DNA from: Microbacterium sp.
Lineage (GTDB): Bacteria; Actinomycetota; Actinomycetes; Actinomycetales; Microbacteriaceae
Reading direction: 5' to 3'
Length of the DNA stretch: 44,564 nucleotides
Assembly (NCBI GenBank): GCA_031277885.1
Contig: JAITLM010000152.1
Location: 1-44,564, forward strand
Position 1 is the stretch's first letter; every line of letters starts with the position of its first letter. Below the pieces are notes generated by a model. The model saw nothing but the letters and a program-made list of their open reading frames with translations. It was not told the DNA's origin and made no database searches. The position numbers were made by a program, and so were the translations under genes. Below, piece by piece: positions 15,107 through 22,502 of the stretch.

Positions 15107-16264
15107 ATGTCACAGAACGGTAACGGCAGGATCGGTTCCCTCGACGGACTCCGCGGGCTCGCGGCGGGGATCGTGCTCATCCATCACGCGTCCCTGATCG
15201 CGGAGCCGTGGATGGACCCGGCCGGCTGGGCGCTCCTCACGCAGTCGCCGCTCAAGCTGCTGCTGGCGGGATCCGAAGCGGTCATGGTCTTCTTCGTGCT
15301 GTCCGGCATGGTGGTCGCGCTGCCCGCGCTGCGGCCGGGCTTCTCGTGGGCGCGGTACTACCCGGCCCGCCTGATCCGACTGTACGTGCCGGTGATCGCC
15401 GCGCTGGGAGCCGCGTCTCTCCTCGTCCAGCTGATCCCGCGCGACGCGTCCACCATGCCCGAGAACTCCTGGATGCAGGACGCGCAGGCCACGAGCGTTT
15501 CCGCCGGGGACGTGCTGTCCCAGATGACGCTCCTGCGGCCGAACTATCCGATCGACAACGTGCTGTGGTCGTTGCGCTGGGAGCTGTTCTTCTCCCTGCT
15601 GCTGCCGCTCTATCTCTGGGCCGCACTGCGGATCCGCCGCTTCGCGATCCCTGCCGCCGTGCTCGCGGTGATCCTCATGTTCGCGGGACGCACGACCGGG
15701 GAGTCCGCACTCGCCTATCTGCCGGTGTTCCTGCTCGGCACCCTGCTCGCGGTGAGGTTCGCGGACCTGCAGGCCTGGGCGGAGCGTCCGCGCGTGCGCC
15801 GCGCGCTCCCCTGGCTCGCGGGCGTCGCCGGGACCCTGCTCATCGCGAGCTGGCTCGCGCGGCCGATCACGGCGGGCACGATCGCGGCCGATGTGCTCTG
15901 GGCTCTCGCGGGCGCCGGCGCGGCGCTGCTCGTCGTCCTCGCGCTCGTGTGGCCGGGGGCGCATCGCGTGCTCGATGCCCGTCCGATGCAGTGGCTGGGA
16001 CGCGTGTCGTTCAGCCTCTACCTCGTGCACGCACCGATCCTCGCCTCGCTCTGCTACCTGCTCGGCGCCGAGCAGTGGTGGCTCGCATGCCTGATCGGGA
16101 TCCCGCTGAGCCTCGTGGTCGCCCGGGTGTTCCATGCGCTCGTCGAGCGGCAGGCGCAGGATCTCGCCCGCCAGACCGGCACGATCGGCGCCGCCCTCGC
16201 GGAGCGCGTCCAGGTGCGCCGCGTCCGCGCCGCTCGCCGCGTCGCCCTCGCCCGAGCCCAGTAG
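15107..16264 (+). CDS. acyltransferase family (acyltransferase-3) membrane protein
   Basis: 385 residues. It opens with 'IGSLDGLRGLAAGIVLIHHASLI', the canonical first helix of acyltransferase-3 with the paired His. 'FFVLSGMVVALPALRPGFSWARYYPARLIRLYVP' and 'NVLWSLRWELFFSLLLPLYLW' are classical family blocks, and 'WLGRVSFSLYLVHAPIL' closes the set of about ten helices. It probably acylates an envelope glycan or lipid. A TACCGT hexamer ends 8 bases before ATG 15107. It is unrelated in sequence detail to the other acyltransferase at 2566. The palindromic element at 16270 begins 5 bases after its stop and may serve as its terminator. Confidence 0.9.
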   Translation: MSQNGNGRIGSLDGLRGLAAGIVLIHHASLIAEPWMDPAGWALLTQSPLKLLLAGSEAVMVFFVLSGMVVALPALRPGFSWARYYPARLIRLYVPVIAALGAASLLVQLIPRDASTMPENSWMQDAQATSVSAGDVLSQMTLLRPNYPIDNVLWSLRWELFFSLLLPLYLWAALRIRRFAIPAAVLAVILMFAGRTTGESALAYLPVFLLGTLLAVRFADLQAWAERPRVRRALPWLAGVAGTLLIASWLARPITAGTIAADVLWALAGAGAALLVVLALVWPGAHRVLDARPMQWLGRVSFSLYLVHAPILASLCYLLGAEQWWLACLIGIPLSLVVARVFHALVERQAQDLARQTGTIGAALAERVQVRRVRAARRVALARAQ

Positions 16265-16269
16265 CCCCT

Positions 16270-16343
16270 CCCCCTACCTTCGCCTCGTCCCCACCAGCGG
16301 CGCCTATGGCGTCCGCTGGCGGGGACGAGGCGAAAGTGGGGGG
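16270..16343. repeat. dispersed palindromic element, copy A
   Basis: A 44-base core (16285-16328) bounded by TCGTCCCC and GGGGACGA, flanked by CCCCCTACCTTCG on the left and CGAAAGTGGGGG on the right. The arms pair over about 26 bp with one mismatch and one bulge, around a TAT loop. The core aligns without gaps with copies B and C. It lies between convergent genes, so it may also act as a bidirectional transcription barrier. Confidence 0.8.
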
Positions 16344-16348
16344 CCGGC

Positions 16349-18775
16349 TCAGGGGCGCGGGAGGAGGGTGCGGCGCTGGCGCCGGCGCGAGACTGCGGCG
16401 TAGATCGCACGCAGGACAGCGCGGGCGCCGAAGCGCACCGCGATCCCGGCCGCGCCGAACGCGCACGCGATCAGCACCGCGCGCGGATCGTGCAGGTCGA
16501 CTTCGAACGCCTTGGATCCGAACGGGGTGAGGATCACGACGAGCATGCCGCCGATCATCGCTCCCACGAGGCCGACCTTCCACGGCCGGAAGGGCCTGGC
16601 CACCGTGATCAGCACGAAGAACGCCACGATCACGAGTGCGAGGAATCCGGTCGACGCGTTCAGCACGCGATGGGCGTGATCTGCGCCGAACACCGCGCGT
16701 GCGGTCAGGTACGCGCCGTAGGAGGCCAGCGCCGCACCGATGCCCCCGGGTACGGCCGCATCGAGCACCCGGCGCACGAAGCCGTCCTGGGCGCGGGCCG
16801 TGTTCGGGGCGAGGGCGAGGAAGAACGCCGGGATCCCGATCGTGAACCACGCGATGAGCGTGACGTGGCGCGGCAGGAACGGGAACGGCACGGCGGTGAC
16901 CGCGACCAGCAGCGCGAGCAGGATCGAGTACAGGGTCTTGGTGAGGAACAGGGTCGCGACCCGCTCGATGTTGCCGATCACCCGGCGCCCCTCCGCGACC
17001 ACGTGCGGCAGCGTGGCGAAGGAGTTGTCCAGCAGCACGATGCGCGACACGGCGCGGGCCGCCGGAGAGCCGGATCCCATCGCCACGCCGACATCGGCGT
17101 CCTTCAGCGCGAGCACGTCGTTGACGCCGTCGCCCGTCATCGCGACGACGCGCCCGTCCTCCTGCAGCGCGTGCACCATCGCGCGCTTCTGGGTCGGGGT
17201 CACCCGCCCGAACGCGGTGCGGTCCCGCACCTCGCCGCCGAAGCGCTCCGAGTCCGGATCCAGGCTGCGCGCATCGACGGCGTTGCGCCCGTGGGGGACG
17301 CCGGCCTCGGCCGCGATCGCGCCGACCGCGGCCGCGTTGTCGCCGGAGATGACCTTGATGTCGACGTCCTGCTCGGCGAAGTACGCGATCGCGCCGGGCG
17401 CCTCGGCACGAAGGCGCTGGTCCAGGATCACGAGCGCCGTCGCGACGAGCCCTGCAGGGAGCCCGTCGCCGGGCGCCTCGGGATCCGGCAGCGCTCCGTC
17501 GCCGCGGGCGAGAGCGAGCACGCGCAGCCCCTCGGAGGCGAGCGCATCGGAGCGGGTGCGGGCGGCATCGCCGACCGCGAGCAGCACGTCAGGGGCGCCG
17601 AGCACCCAGCTCTCCACGGCGCCGGTCGCAGAGTCCGCCGTCTGCATCGCGGCCCACTTGCGCGACGAGGAGAACGCGATCGACGTCTGCGTCGCCAGGG
17701 CGGGCTCGTCGCCGACATGCTCGAGGATCGCCGCCATGCTGGCGTTGGGCTTGCCCTCGGCGCGGCCGATCGCGGCGAGCGCCGCCTCGATGCGGTCGTC
17801 GTCCACGCCGAGACGCTCCACGGCGCCGACCCGCATGCCGTCCTCGGTCAGCGTCCCTGTCTTGTCCGTGCACACCACGTCGACACGGGCGAGCTGCTCG
17901 ATGGCCGGCAGGTCCTGCACGAGGCAGTTCCGGCGGCCGAGGCGGATCACGCCGACGGCCATCGCGACGCTCGTCATGAGCACCAGGCCCTCCGGCACCA
18001 TCGGCACGAGCGCCGCGACGAGGCCCTGCACCGCCTTGCGCCAGTCCTCCGCGCGTCCCCAGATCTGGTTGACGATCGTGAGCACGCCGACCGGGATCAG
18101 CGCCCACGTGACGTACTTGAGGATCTGATCGATGCCCGCGCGCAGCTGCGAGGACGGCTTGCGGAACTCGGAGGCCTCCTTGGCGAGACGGGCCGCGTAC
18201 GCGTGCTCGCCGACGGCCGTGGCGCGGAAGCTCGCGGATCCCGCGGCGACGAAGCTGCCGGACTTGAGCTCGTATCCGGGCCCGGCGAGGACCGGCTCGG
18301 ACTCCCCGGTCAGCAGCGACTCGTCCACCTCGAGGCCCGTCGCCTCGAGAACCTCGCCGTCGACCGGGATCTGATCGCCGGCGGCGATGAGGACGACGTC
18401 GTCGAGCACGAGCTGCTCCACGTCGACCTCGGCGACGCCCTCGGCGCGCTCGACGCGGGCGGGGGCCTTGCTGAGCAGAGCGAGCCGGTCCAGGGTGCGC
18501 TTGGCACGCACCTCCTGCACCATGCCGACGACGCTGTTCACGATGATGAGCAGCCCGAACAGCCCGTCGATGAAGTACCCCGTGCTCAGGATGAGCAGGA
18601 ACATCACGAGGTAGATCGCGTTCACGCGGGTGAAGGCGTTCGCTCGGAAGATCTCCCCGAAGCTGCGGCTCGTGCGCGACTCGATGGTGTTGCTCTCGCC
18701 GCGTGAGATCCGCTCGGCCACCTGCGCGGCGGTCAACGGGGCACGGGTCGCCTGGGCGGGGCTTCCAGGTGTCAT
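16349..18775 (-). CDS. cation-transporting P-type ATPase, CtpE-like
   Basis: 808 residues. The phosphorylated Asp is D304 in DKTGTLT. The actuator motif is LTGES (155-159), and the hinge is 'TGDGVNDVLALKDADVGVAMG'. M4 has 'VPMVPEGL' (258-264). There is no N-terminal heavy-metal domain and no CPC motif, so it is not a P1B metal pump. The N-terminus 'SRGESNTIESRTSRSFGEIFRANAFTR' and 'STGYFIDGLFGLLIIVNS' match the CtpE branch, implicated in calcium handling in mycobacteria. Substrate assignment to Ca2+ is by family only. TACGGT ends 6 bases before ATG 18775 (leaderless). Confidence 0.9.
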   Translation of the reverse strand: MTPGSPAQATRAPLTAAQVAERISRGESNTIESRTSRSFGEIFRANAFTRVNAIYLVMFLLILSTGYFIDGLFGLLIIVNSVVGMVQEVRAKRTLDRLALLSKAPARVERAEGVAEVDVEQLVLDDVVLIAAGDQIPVDGEVLEATGLEVDESLLTGESEPVLAGPGYELKSGSFVAAGSASFRATAVGEHAYAARLAKEASEFRKPSSQLRAGIDQILKYVTWALIPVGVLTIVNQIWGRAEDWRKAVQGLVAALVPMVPEGLVLMTSVAMAVGVIRLGRRNCLVQDLPAIEQLARVDVVCTDKTGTLTEDGMRVGAVERLGVDDDRIEAALAAIGRAEGKPNASMAAILEHVGDEPALATQTSIAFSSSRKWAAMQTADSATGAVESWVLGAPDVLLAVGDAARTRSDALASEGLRVLALARGDGALPDPEAPGDGLPAGLVATALVILDQRLRAEAPGAIAYFAEQDVDIKVISGDNAAAVGAIAAEAGVPHGRNAVDARSLDPDSERFGGEVRDRTAFGRVTPTQKRAMVHALQEDGRVVAMTGDGVNDVLALKDADVGVAMGSGSPAARAVSRIVLLDNSFATLPHVVAEGRRVIGNIERVATLFLTKTLYSILLALLVAVTAVPFPFLPRHVTLIAWFTIGIPAFFLALAPNTARAQDGFVRRVLDAAVPGGIGAALASYGAYLTARAVFGADHAHRVLNASTGFLALVIVAFFVLITVARPFRPWKVGLVGAMIGGMLVVILTPFGSKAFEVDLHDPRAVLIACAFGAAGIAVRFGARAVLRAIYAAVSRRRQRRTLLPRP

Positions 18776-18781
18776 GCGATC

Positions 18782-18787
18782 ACCGTA
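18782..18787 (-). promoter_or_regulatory. -10 element of the P-type ATPase gene, leaderless
   Basis: TACGGT on the minus strand, 6 bases before the ATG at 18775. Confidence 0.5.
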
Positions 18788-18832
18788 ACAGCGCGAGGTC
18801 GGCCCGGGCCGTGACCGCCCCGCGCCGACCCG

Positions 18833-20131
18833 TCATGCGATGTGCAGCGCCGTCTTCCGGCGACGCTCCTGGCGCAGCGCCGGCAGATAGCAGGCCGCAC
18901 CCAGGATGCTGAACGCCCCGGCGACGATCGTCGCGGTCGCCGCCGAGGTCGCCCCGGCGAACGCGGTGAGCACGAGCAGCCCGATGCTGTACGCGCCTCC
19001 GGAGACCATCGAATTGAGCGAGAGCACGGTCGCCCTCGTGGACCGATCCGCCTCGCGATGAAGCAACGCGGAGTGCATGGGTCCGGCGGCGCCGTGCGCG
19101 AGATAGGTCAGCCCGTACCCGATGAGCAGGCCGACGACCCCCGAGGACAGCCCCATGACGACCACGAAGGCGCCGTTCAGGATCCGGCTCAGGATCGCCG
19201 TCCAGGTCACGCCGATCACACCGCTCAGCCTGCTCGCGAGCAGGGATCCGACCGCGAACAGCCCCCACGCGGCGGCCGATGCGGGGCCGAACACCGCGGC
19301 GGCCGCGGCCTCGCCGCCGAGCATCCCCTCGAGCTGCACCGGGGTCAGCGTCTCGAAGCCGATCATCGCGACCGACCAGAACACCTCGACGAGCACGAGG
19401 CCCGCGAGCACCCGGGAACTCGCCGCCCGGCGCAGGCCGTCGACGATCGTCCGCGGGGTCTGCCGCGCAGCGTGCAGCATGGTCGGGAGCGCACGGGCGG
19501 GTGCCGTTCCCTCCTGAGGGCTGTCCCGCACCAGCACGACGACGAGCACCGTGTAGCCGACGTAGAGGCCGATCGCCACGATCAGCGGCAGCAGGAGTGC
19601 GGACAGCGCGGAGAAGGGATGCCACGCGACCAGCAGGCCGCCGAGGAGCGCTCCGCCCGCGATCGCCACGCCGAGCGCCGTGCCGGCCCTCGCGAGGGGG
19701 CGCGCGACCTCGGCCTGCGGGTCGTGCTCGTGCACGGCGTCGACGAACCACGCCTCGAGCGAGCCGGAGTCCAGCACGCGGAAGACGCCCTGCAGGAGCA
19801 GCGACACAGCGAAGAGCGCATAGGAGTCGGCGAGCAGGAACAGCACGCTCGCGGCGACCGCGAGCACTCCCGAAGCGGCGAGCACCGGGCGGCGGCCGAG
19901 CGTGTCGGAGAGGGCTCCCGTGGGCAGCTCCAGGGCGAGTGCCACGAAGCCCTGGATCGCGAGGATCGAGCCGACCTCGGCGATGGAGAGCCCGCGTTCG
20001 AGCGGAAGCAGCACCGTCACCCCGAGGGTCACGCCGACCGGCAGCCAGCGCATCGCCGTGAGCAGGAGCAGGCGGCGCTGCGCCGCCGAGATCGCGAGCG
20101 CCGCCTCGGTGCTCGCCGTCTCAGCGCTCAT
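18833..20131 (-). CDS. MFS transporter
   Basis: 432 residues, twelve predicted membrane helices. 'GALSDTLGRRPVLAASGVL' is the MFS motif A between helices 2 and 3. 'RVLDSGSLEAWFVDAVHEHDP' resembles the DHA/'YkuC-like' efflux branch. ATG 20131 overlaps the stop of the ArsR-type gene (ATGA), so the two are cotranscribed and translationally coupled. This makes regulator-controlled drug or toxic compound export the best guess; the substrate is unknown. The much longer open frame to 20332 is the regulator out of frame. Confidence 0.9.
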   Translation of the reverse strand: MSAETASTEAALAISAAQRRLLLLTAMRWLPVGVTLGVTVLLPLERGLSIAEVGSILAIQGFVALALELPTGALSDTLGRRPVLAASGVLAVAASVLFLLADSYALFAVSLLLQGVFRVLDSGSLEAWFVDAVHEHDPQAEVARPLARAGTALGVAIAGGALLGGLLVAWHPFSALSALLLPLIVAIGLYVGYTVLVVVLVRDSPQEGTAPARALPTMLHAARQTPRTIVDGLRRAASSRVLAGLVLVEVFWSVAMIGFETLTPVQLEGMLGGEAAAAAVFGPASAAAWGLFAVGSLLASRLSGVIGVTWTAILSRILNGAFVVVMGLSSGVVGLLIGYGLTYLAHGAAGPMHSALLHREADRSTRATVLSLNSMVSGGAYSIGLLVLTAFAGATSAATATIVAGAFSILGAACYLPALRQERRRKTALHIA

Positions 20132-20715
20132 GACTCCGCCGGCGGTTCGAGATCGACCGGGGTGACCTGCACGGCCACGTGGACGCGTCGCGCGGCAGGA
20201 TCCCCCTCGCCCAGACGCCGGTACTTCTCCGCCAGCGCGTCGACCTCCTCGTGGAAGGCGGCGAGCTGATCCGGCGTCACGGTGAGCAGCACATCGTCGA
20301 GACCGAGCCGATCGACCCAGGCGGCGGGCCACGAGGCCTCCGCGTCGAGCCAGCGCTCGGCCCGCGCGGCGAACTGCCGCACGTAGTCGCGACGAAGCCA
20401 GCCCAGCGCGGTCTGCGCGTCCTCATCATCCGCGAAGGCGGAATTGGTCCAGGAGTGATAGTCGGTGCTCGCACGCCAGATCCGCCTCTTGCCCGCGCCC
20501 TCGCCCGTGTCGGCGACCAGGTCGACCTCCTCCAGGGCACGCAGGTGATAGCTCGTCGCCCCCGTGTTCGTGCTCAGCGCGGCGGCCAGCTGCGTCGCGG
20601 TCGCGGGGCCGTGCACCCGCAGCTGGCTGAGGAGGCGCGAGCGCAGCGGGTGGGCGAGCACGCGCACCGCGCGCTCGTCGAGGCTCATGCCGACGGGGGG
20701 CTCCGGGGTGTCCAT
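20128..20715 (-). CDS. ArsR-family (HTH_20-type) transcriptional regulator
   Basis: 195 residues. The winged helix-turn-helix is at the N-terminus: 'RVLAHPLRSRLLSQLRVHGPATATQLAAALSTNTGATSYHLRALEEVDLV'-type, with 'TGATSYHLRAL' as recognition helix and 'GKRRIWRAS' as wing. It has no ArsR-type CxC metal site. A C-terminal part of about 110 residues is probably for ligand binding or dimerisation. It begins the operon with the MFS gene. Its promoter contains a perfect dyad (20731-20773), so autoregulation is inferred. The start at 20715 is supported by the CAGAGT element 6 bases upstream. Confidence 0.88.
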   Translation of the reverse strand: MDTPEPPVGMSLDERAVRVLAHPLRSRLLSQLRVHGPATATQLAAALSTNTGATSYHLRALEEVDLVADTGEGAGKRRIWRASTDYHSWTNSAFADDEDAQTALGWLRRDYVRQFAARAERWLDAEASWPAAWVDRLGLDDVLLTVTPDQLAAFHEEVDALAEKYRRLGEGDPAARRVHVAVQVTPVDLEPPAES

Positions 20716-20721
20716 ACCCCC

Positions 20722-20750
20722 ACTCTGACATGCATAGATTCTGTGCACAA
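20722..20750 (-). promoter_or_regulatory. promoter of the arsR-MFS operon
   Basis: Minus strand: TTGTGC (20750-20745) as -35, 17 bases, CAGAGT (20727-20722) as -10, then 6 bases to ATG 20715 (leaderless). One arm of the operator fills the spacer. Confidence 0.55.
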
Positions 20751-20773
20751 GTGTTATGCACAGAATCTATGCA
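20731..20773. promoter_or_regulatory. operator dyad for the ArsR-type regulator
   Basis: A perfect 17-bp inverted repeat, TGCATAGATTCTGTGCA and its complement, separated by 9 bases. Each arm is itself almost palindromic (TGCA-N-AGA-T-TCT-N-TGCA), so two dimers could bind about 26 bp apart. The proximal arm lies between -35 and -10, so binding would block RNA polymerase. Confidence 0.75.
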
Positions 20774-20795
20774 TGCAATCGTCCACGACGAGAGC

Positions 20796-21500
20796 TCAGC
20801 GATGCCCCGTCTTCGCCGCGAGCGCACGGGGGCCGAGCTCGTGCAGCACACCGTCGTGCAGGTCGAGCACTCGATCGGCGCGCGTGAGCATGGCCGCATC
20901 GTGCGTCGCCACGACCGCGGCGGTGCCCCGCTCGTGCACGAGACCCGCGATGAGGTCCATGATCTGCGCCCCGGTCTCGCTGTCCAGCTGCGCAGTGGGC
21001 TCATCCGCGATCAGCACCGCCGGATCCATGACCAGCGCGCGGGCGATGCCGACGCGCTGCTGCTGTCCGCCGGAGAGCTCGGTCGGGCGCTGCCGCGCGT
21101 GATCGGCGAGTCCGACCGCCTCCAGCGCACGAGCCACCCGTTGCTCCCGCTCCGCCACCGCGGTGCGCCGTATGCGCAGCGGGACCTCCACGTTCTCGGC
21201 GGCGGAGAGCACCGGCAGCAGTCCCGCGGTCTGGAAGATCGACGCGATCCGCTCCCCCAGCAGGTGGCTGGCATCTCCTGTGCTGATGTCGTGCTCGTCC
21301 AGCAGCACCCGCCCGCGGGTCGGCCGGTCCAGGCCGCCGAGCATCGTCAGCAGCGTGGTCTTGCCGGAACCCGACCGGCCGGTGATGACGACGAGCTCCC
21401 CCGCCGACACCGTCAGATCGACGTCGCGGACCGCGGTCACGTCGCCGCCGGGCGCCGGGAACACACGGGTCAGGGCCTCTGCACGCAGAACCTCGGTCAT
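20796..21500 (-). CDS. MacB/LolD-type ABC transporter ATPase
   Basis: 234 residues. Walker A GRSGSGKTT (41-49), signature LSGGQQQR (142-149), Walker B AVLIADEP (161-168), H-loop His in 'ATHD'. 'FPAPGGDVTAVRDVDLTVSAGE' is typical of ATPases that drive FtsX/MacB permeases. It is the last of four overlapping genes; its ATG overlaps the stop of the other ATPase (21497-21500). It probably forms a heterodimer with that ATPase to power the two large permeases. A mechanotransmission or peptide/lipid extrusion role is inferred from the family. Confidence 0.9.
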   Translation of the reverse strand: MTEVLRAEALTRVFPAPGGDVTAVRDVDLTVSAGELVVITGRSGSGKTTLLTMLGGLDRPTRGRVLLDEHDISTGDASHLLGERIASIFQTAGLLPVLSAAENVEVPLRIRRTAVAEREQRVARALEAVGLADHARQRPTELSGGQQQRVGIARALVMDPAVLIADEPTAQLDSETGAQIMDLIAGLVHERGTAAVVATHDAAMLTRADRVLDLHDGVLHELGPRALAAKTGHR

Positions 21501-22432
21501 GACTGCTCCTCCCCCGCCGTCGACGCATCGGCGGGCGGCGACTCCGTCGCTGCGGCCGCGGTCGCCGCCCCCGGCGCGACCCGCACATGATCGGCCTCGA
21601 GCGACAGTCGCACCCGGTCGCGCAGGTCGAGCGCGCTCACGAACTCCCCGGGCAGCTGCATGCGGCCGGCCCTGTCGAGCACCGCGAACTCCTGCGCGAT
21701 GCGCACCTCCCGCCCCTCGTCGTCGGTGTGCGTGCTGCGCAGCGTCTCGGTCGAGGTGCGGCCGTCGCGGATCCGCACCGTGCGGTCGACGTGCTCGGAC
21801 ACCGCCGCATCGTGCGTGACGATGAGGGTCGTGACGCCGTGCTCGGTGTTCACGGCCTGCATCGCCGCGAGCACATCGGCGCTCGTGCGCTCATCCAGCT
21901 CGCCGGTCGGCTCGTCGGCGAGCAGCACGCGCGGCTCGTTCGCGAGCGCGACCGCGATCGCGACGCGCTGCTTCTCGCCGCCGCTCAGCTGCGCCGGTCG
22001 CTGCTCGGCGACGTCGGCGACATCGAGCAGGTCGAGCAGCGCCTGAGCGCGGCTCGCGCGCTCCGCCCTCGGCACCACACGGGCGACTCCGTGCGCCAGC
22101 GCGATGTTCTCCCGTGCGGTGAGGTAGGGAAGCAGATTCCGACCGGACTGCTGCCAGACGAAGCCGACGCTGCGCCGACGGTAGCGCAGGCGTTCGGCGC
22201 CGCGCATCGTCACGAGATCGTGCCCGGCGACGCGGGCGCTCCCAGCGGTCGGCCCATCGAGTCCGGCGAGGATCCCGAGCAGCGTCGACTTCCCGGATCC
22301 CGAGGCGCCGACGAGCGCGACCATCTCGCCCGCCTGCACGCGCAGGTCGAGGCCCTGCAGCGCCTGCACCTCGATGCCCTTGGCGGTGAAGATCCGCACC
22401 AGCCCCTCGCATGCGATGTCGACATCGGTCAT
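21497..22432 (-). CDS. ABC transporter ATPase with C-terminal AbrB-like domain
   Basis: 311 residues from ATG 22432. Walker A GASGSGKS (42-49), signature LSGGEKQR (149-156), Walker B VLLADEP (169-175), H-loop His 207. After the ATPase core there is an extra segment at about 246-287, 'EFAVLDRAGRMQLPGEF' followed by 'LDLRDRVRLSLEADHVRV', whose D-x-GR-x-x-x-P pattern and strand order match the SpoVT/AbrB swapped-hairpin fold. An Ala/Ser/Glu-rich tail follows. AbrB domains usually bind DNA or dimerise; the role on an ABC motor is unknown. The start is set by homology; 70 bases separate it from the upstream permease stop. Confidence 0.88.
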   Translation of the reverse strand: MTDVDIACEGLVRIFTAKGIEVQALQGLDLRVQAGEMVALVGASGSGKSTLLGILAGLDGPTAGSARVAGHDLVTMRGAERLRYRRRSVGFVWQQSGRNLLPYLTARENIALAHGVARVVPRAERASRAQALLDLLDVADVAEQRPAQLSGGEKQRVAIAVALANEPRVLLADEPTGELDERTSADVLAAMQAVNTEHGVTTLIVTHDAAVSEHVDRTVRIRDGRTSTETLRSTHTDDEGREVRIAQEFAVLDRAGRMQLPGEFVSALDLRDRVRLSLEADHVRVAPGAATAAAATESPPADASTAGEEQS

Positions 22433-22502
22433 CGTCCGATCCCTCCTGCTGCGGTCATGATCCCTCGTCCCTCGTGGCCGTGGCCATCCTTCTCGTCGAC
22501 CG

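Noticed and set aside
16490..18706. 738-codon plus-strand frame opposite the P-type ATPase
   Set aside because: The ATPase on the minus strand has every catalytic motif; the opposite frame has no recognisable domain and a His/Arg/Asp-rich composition.
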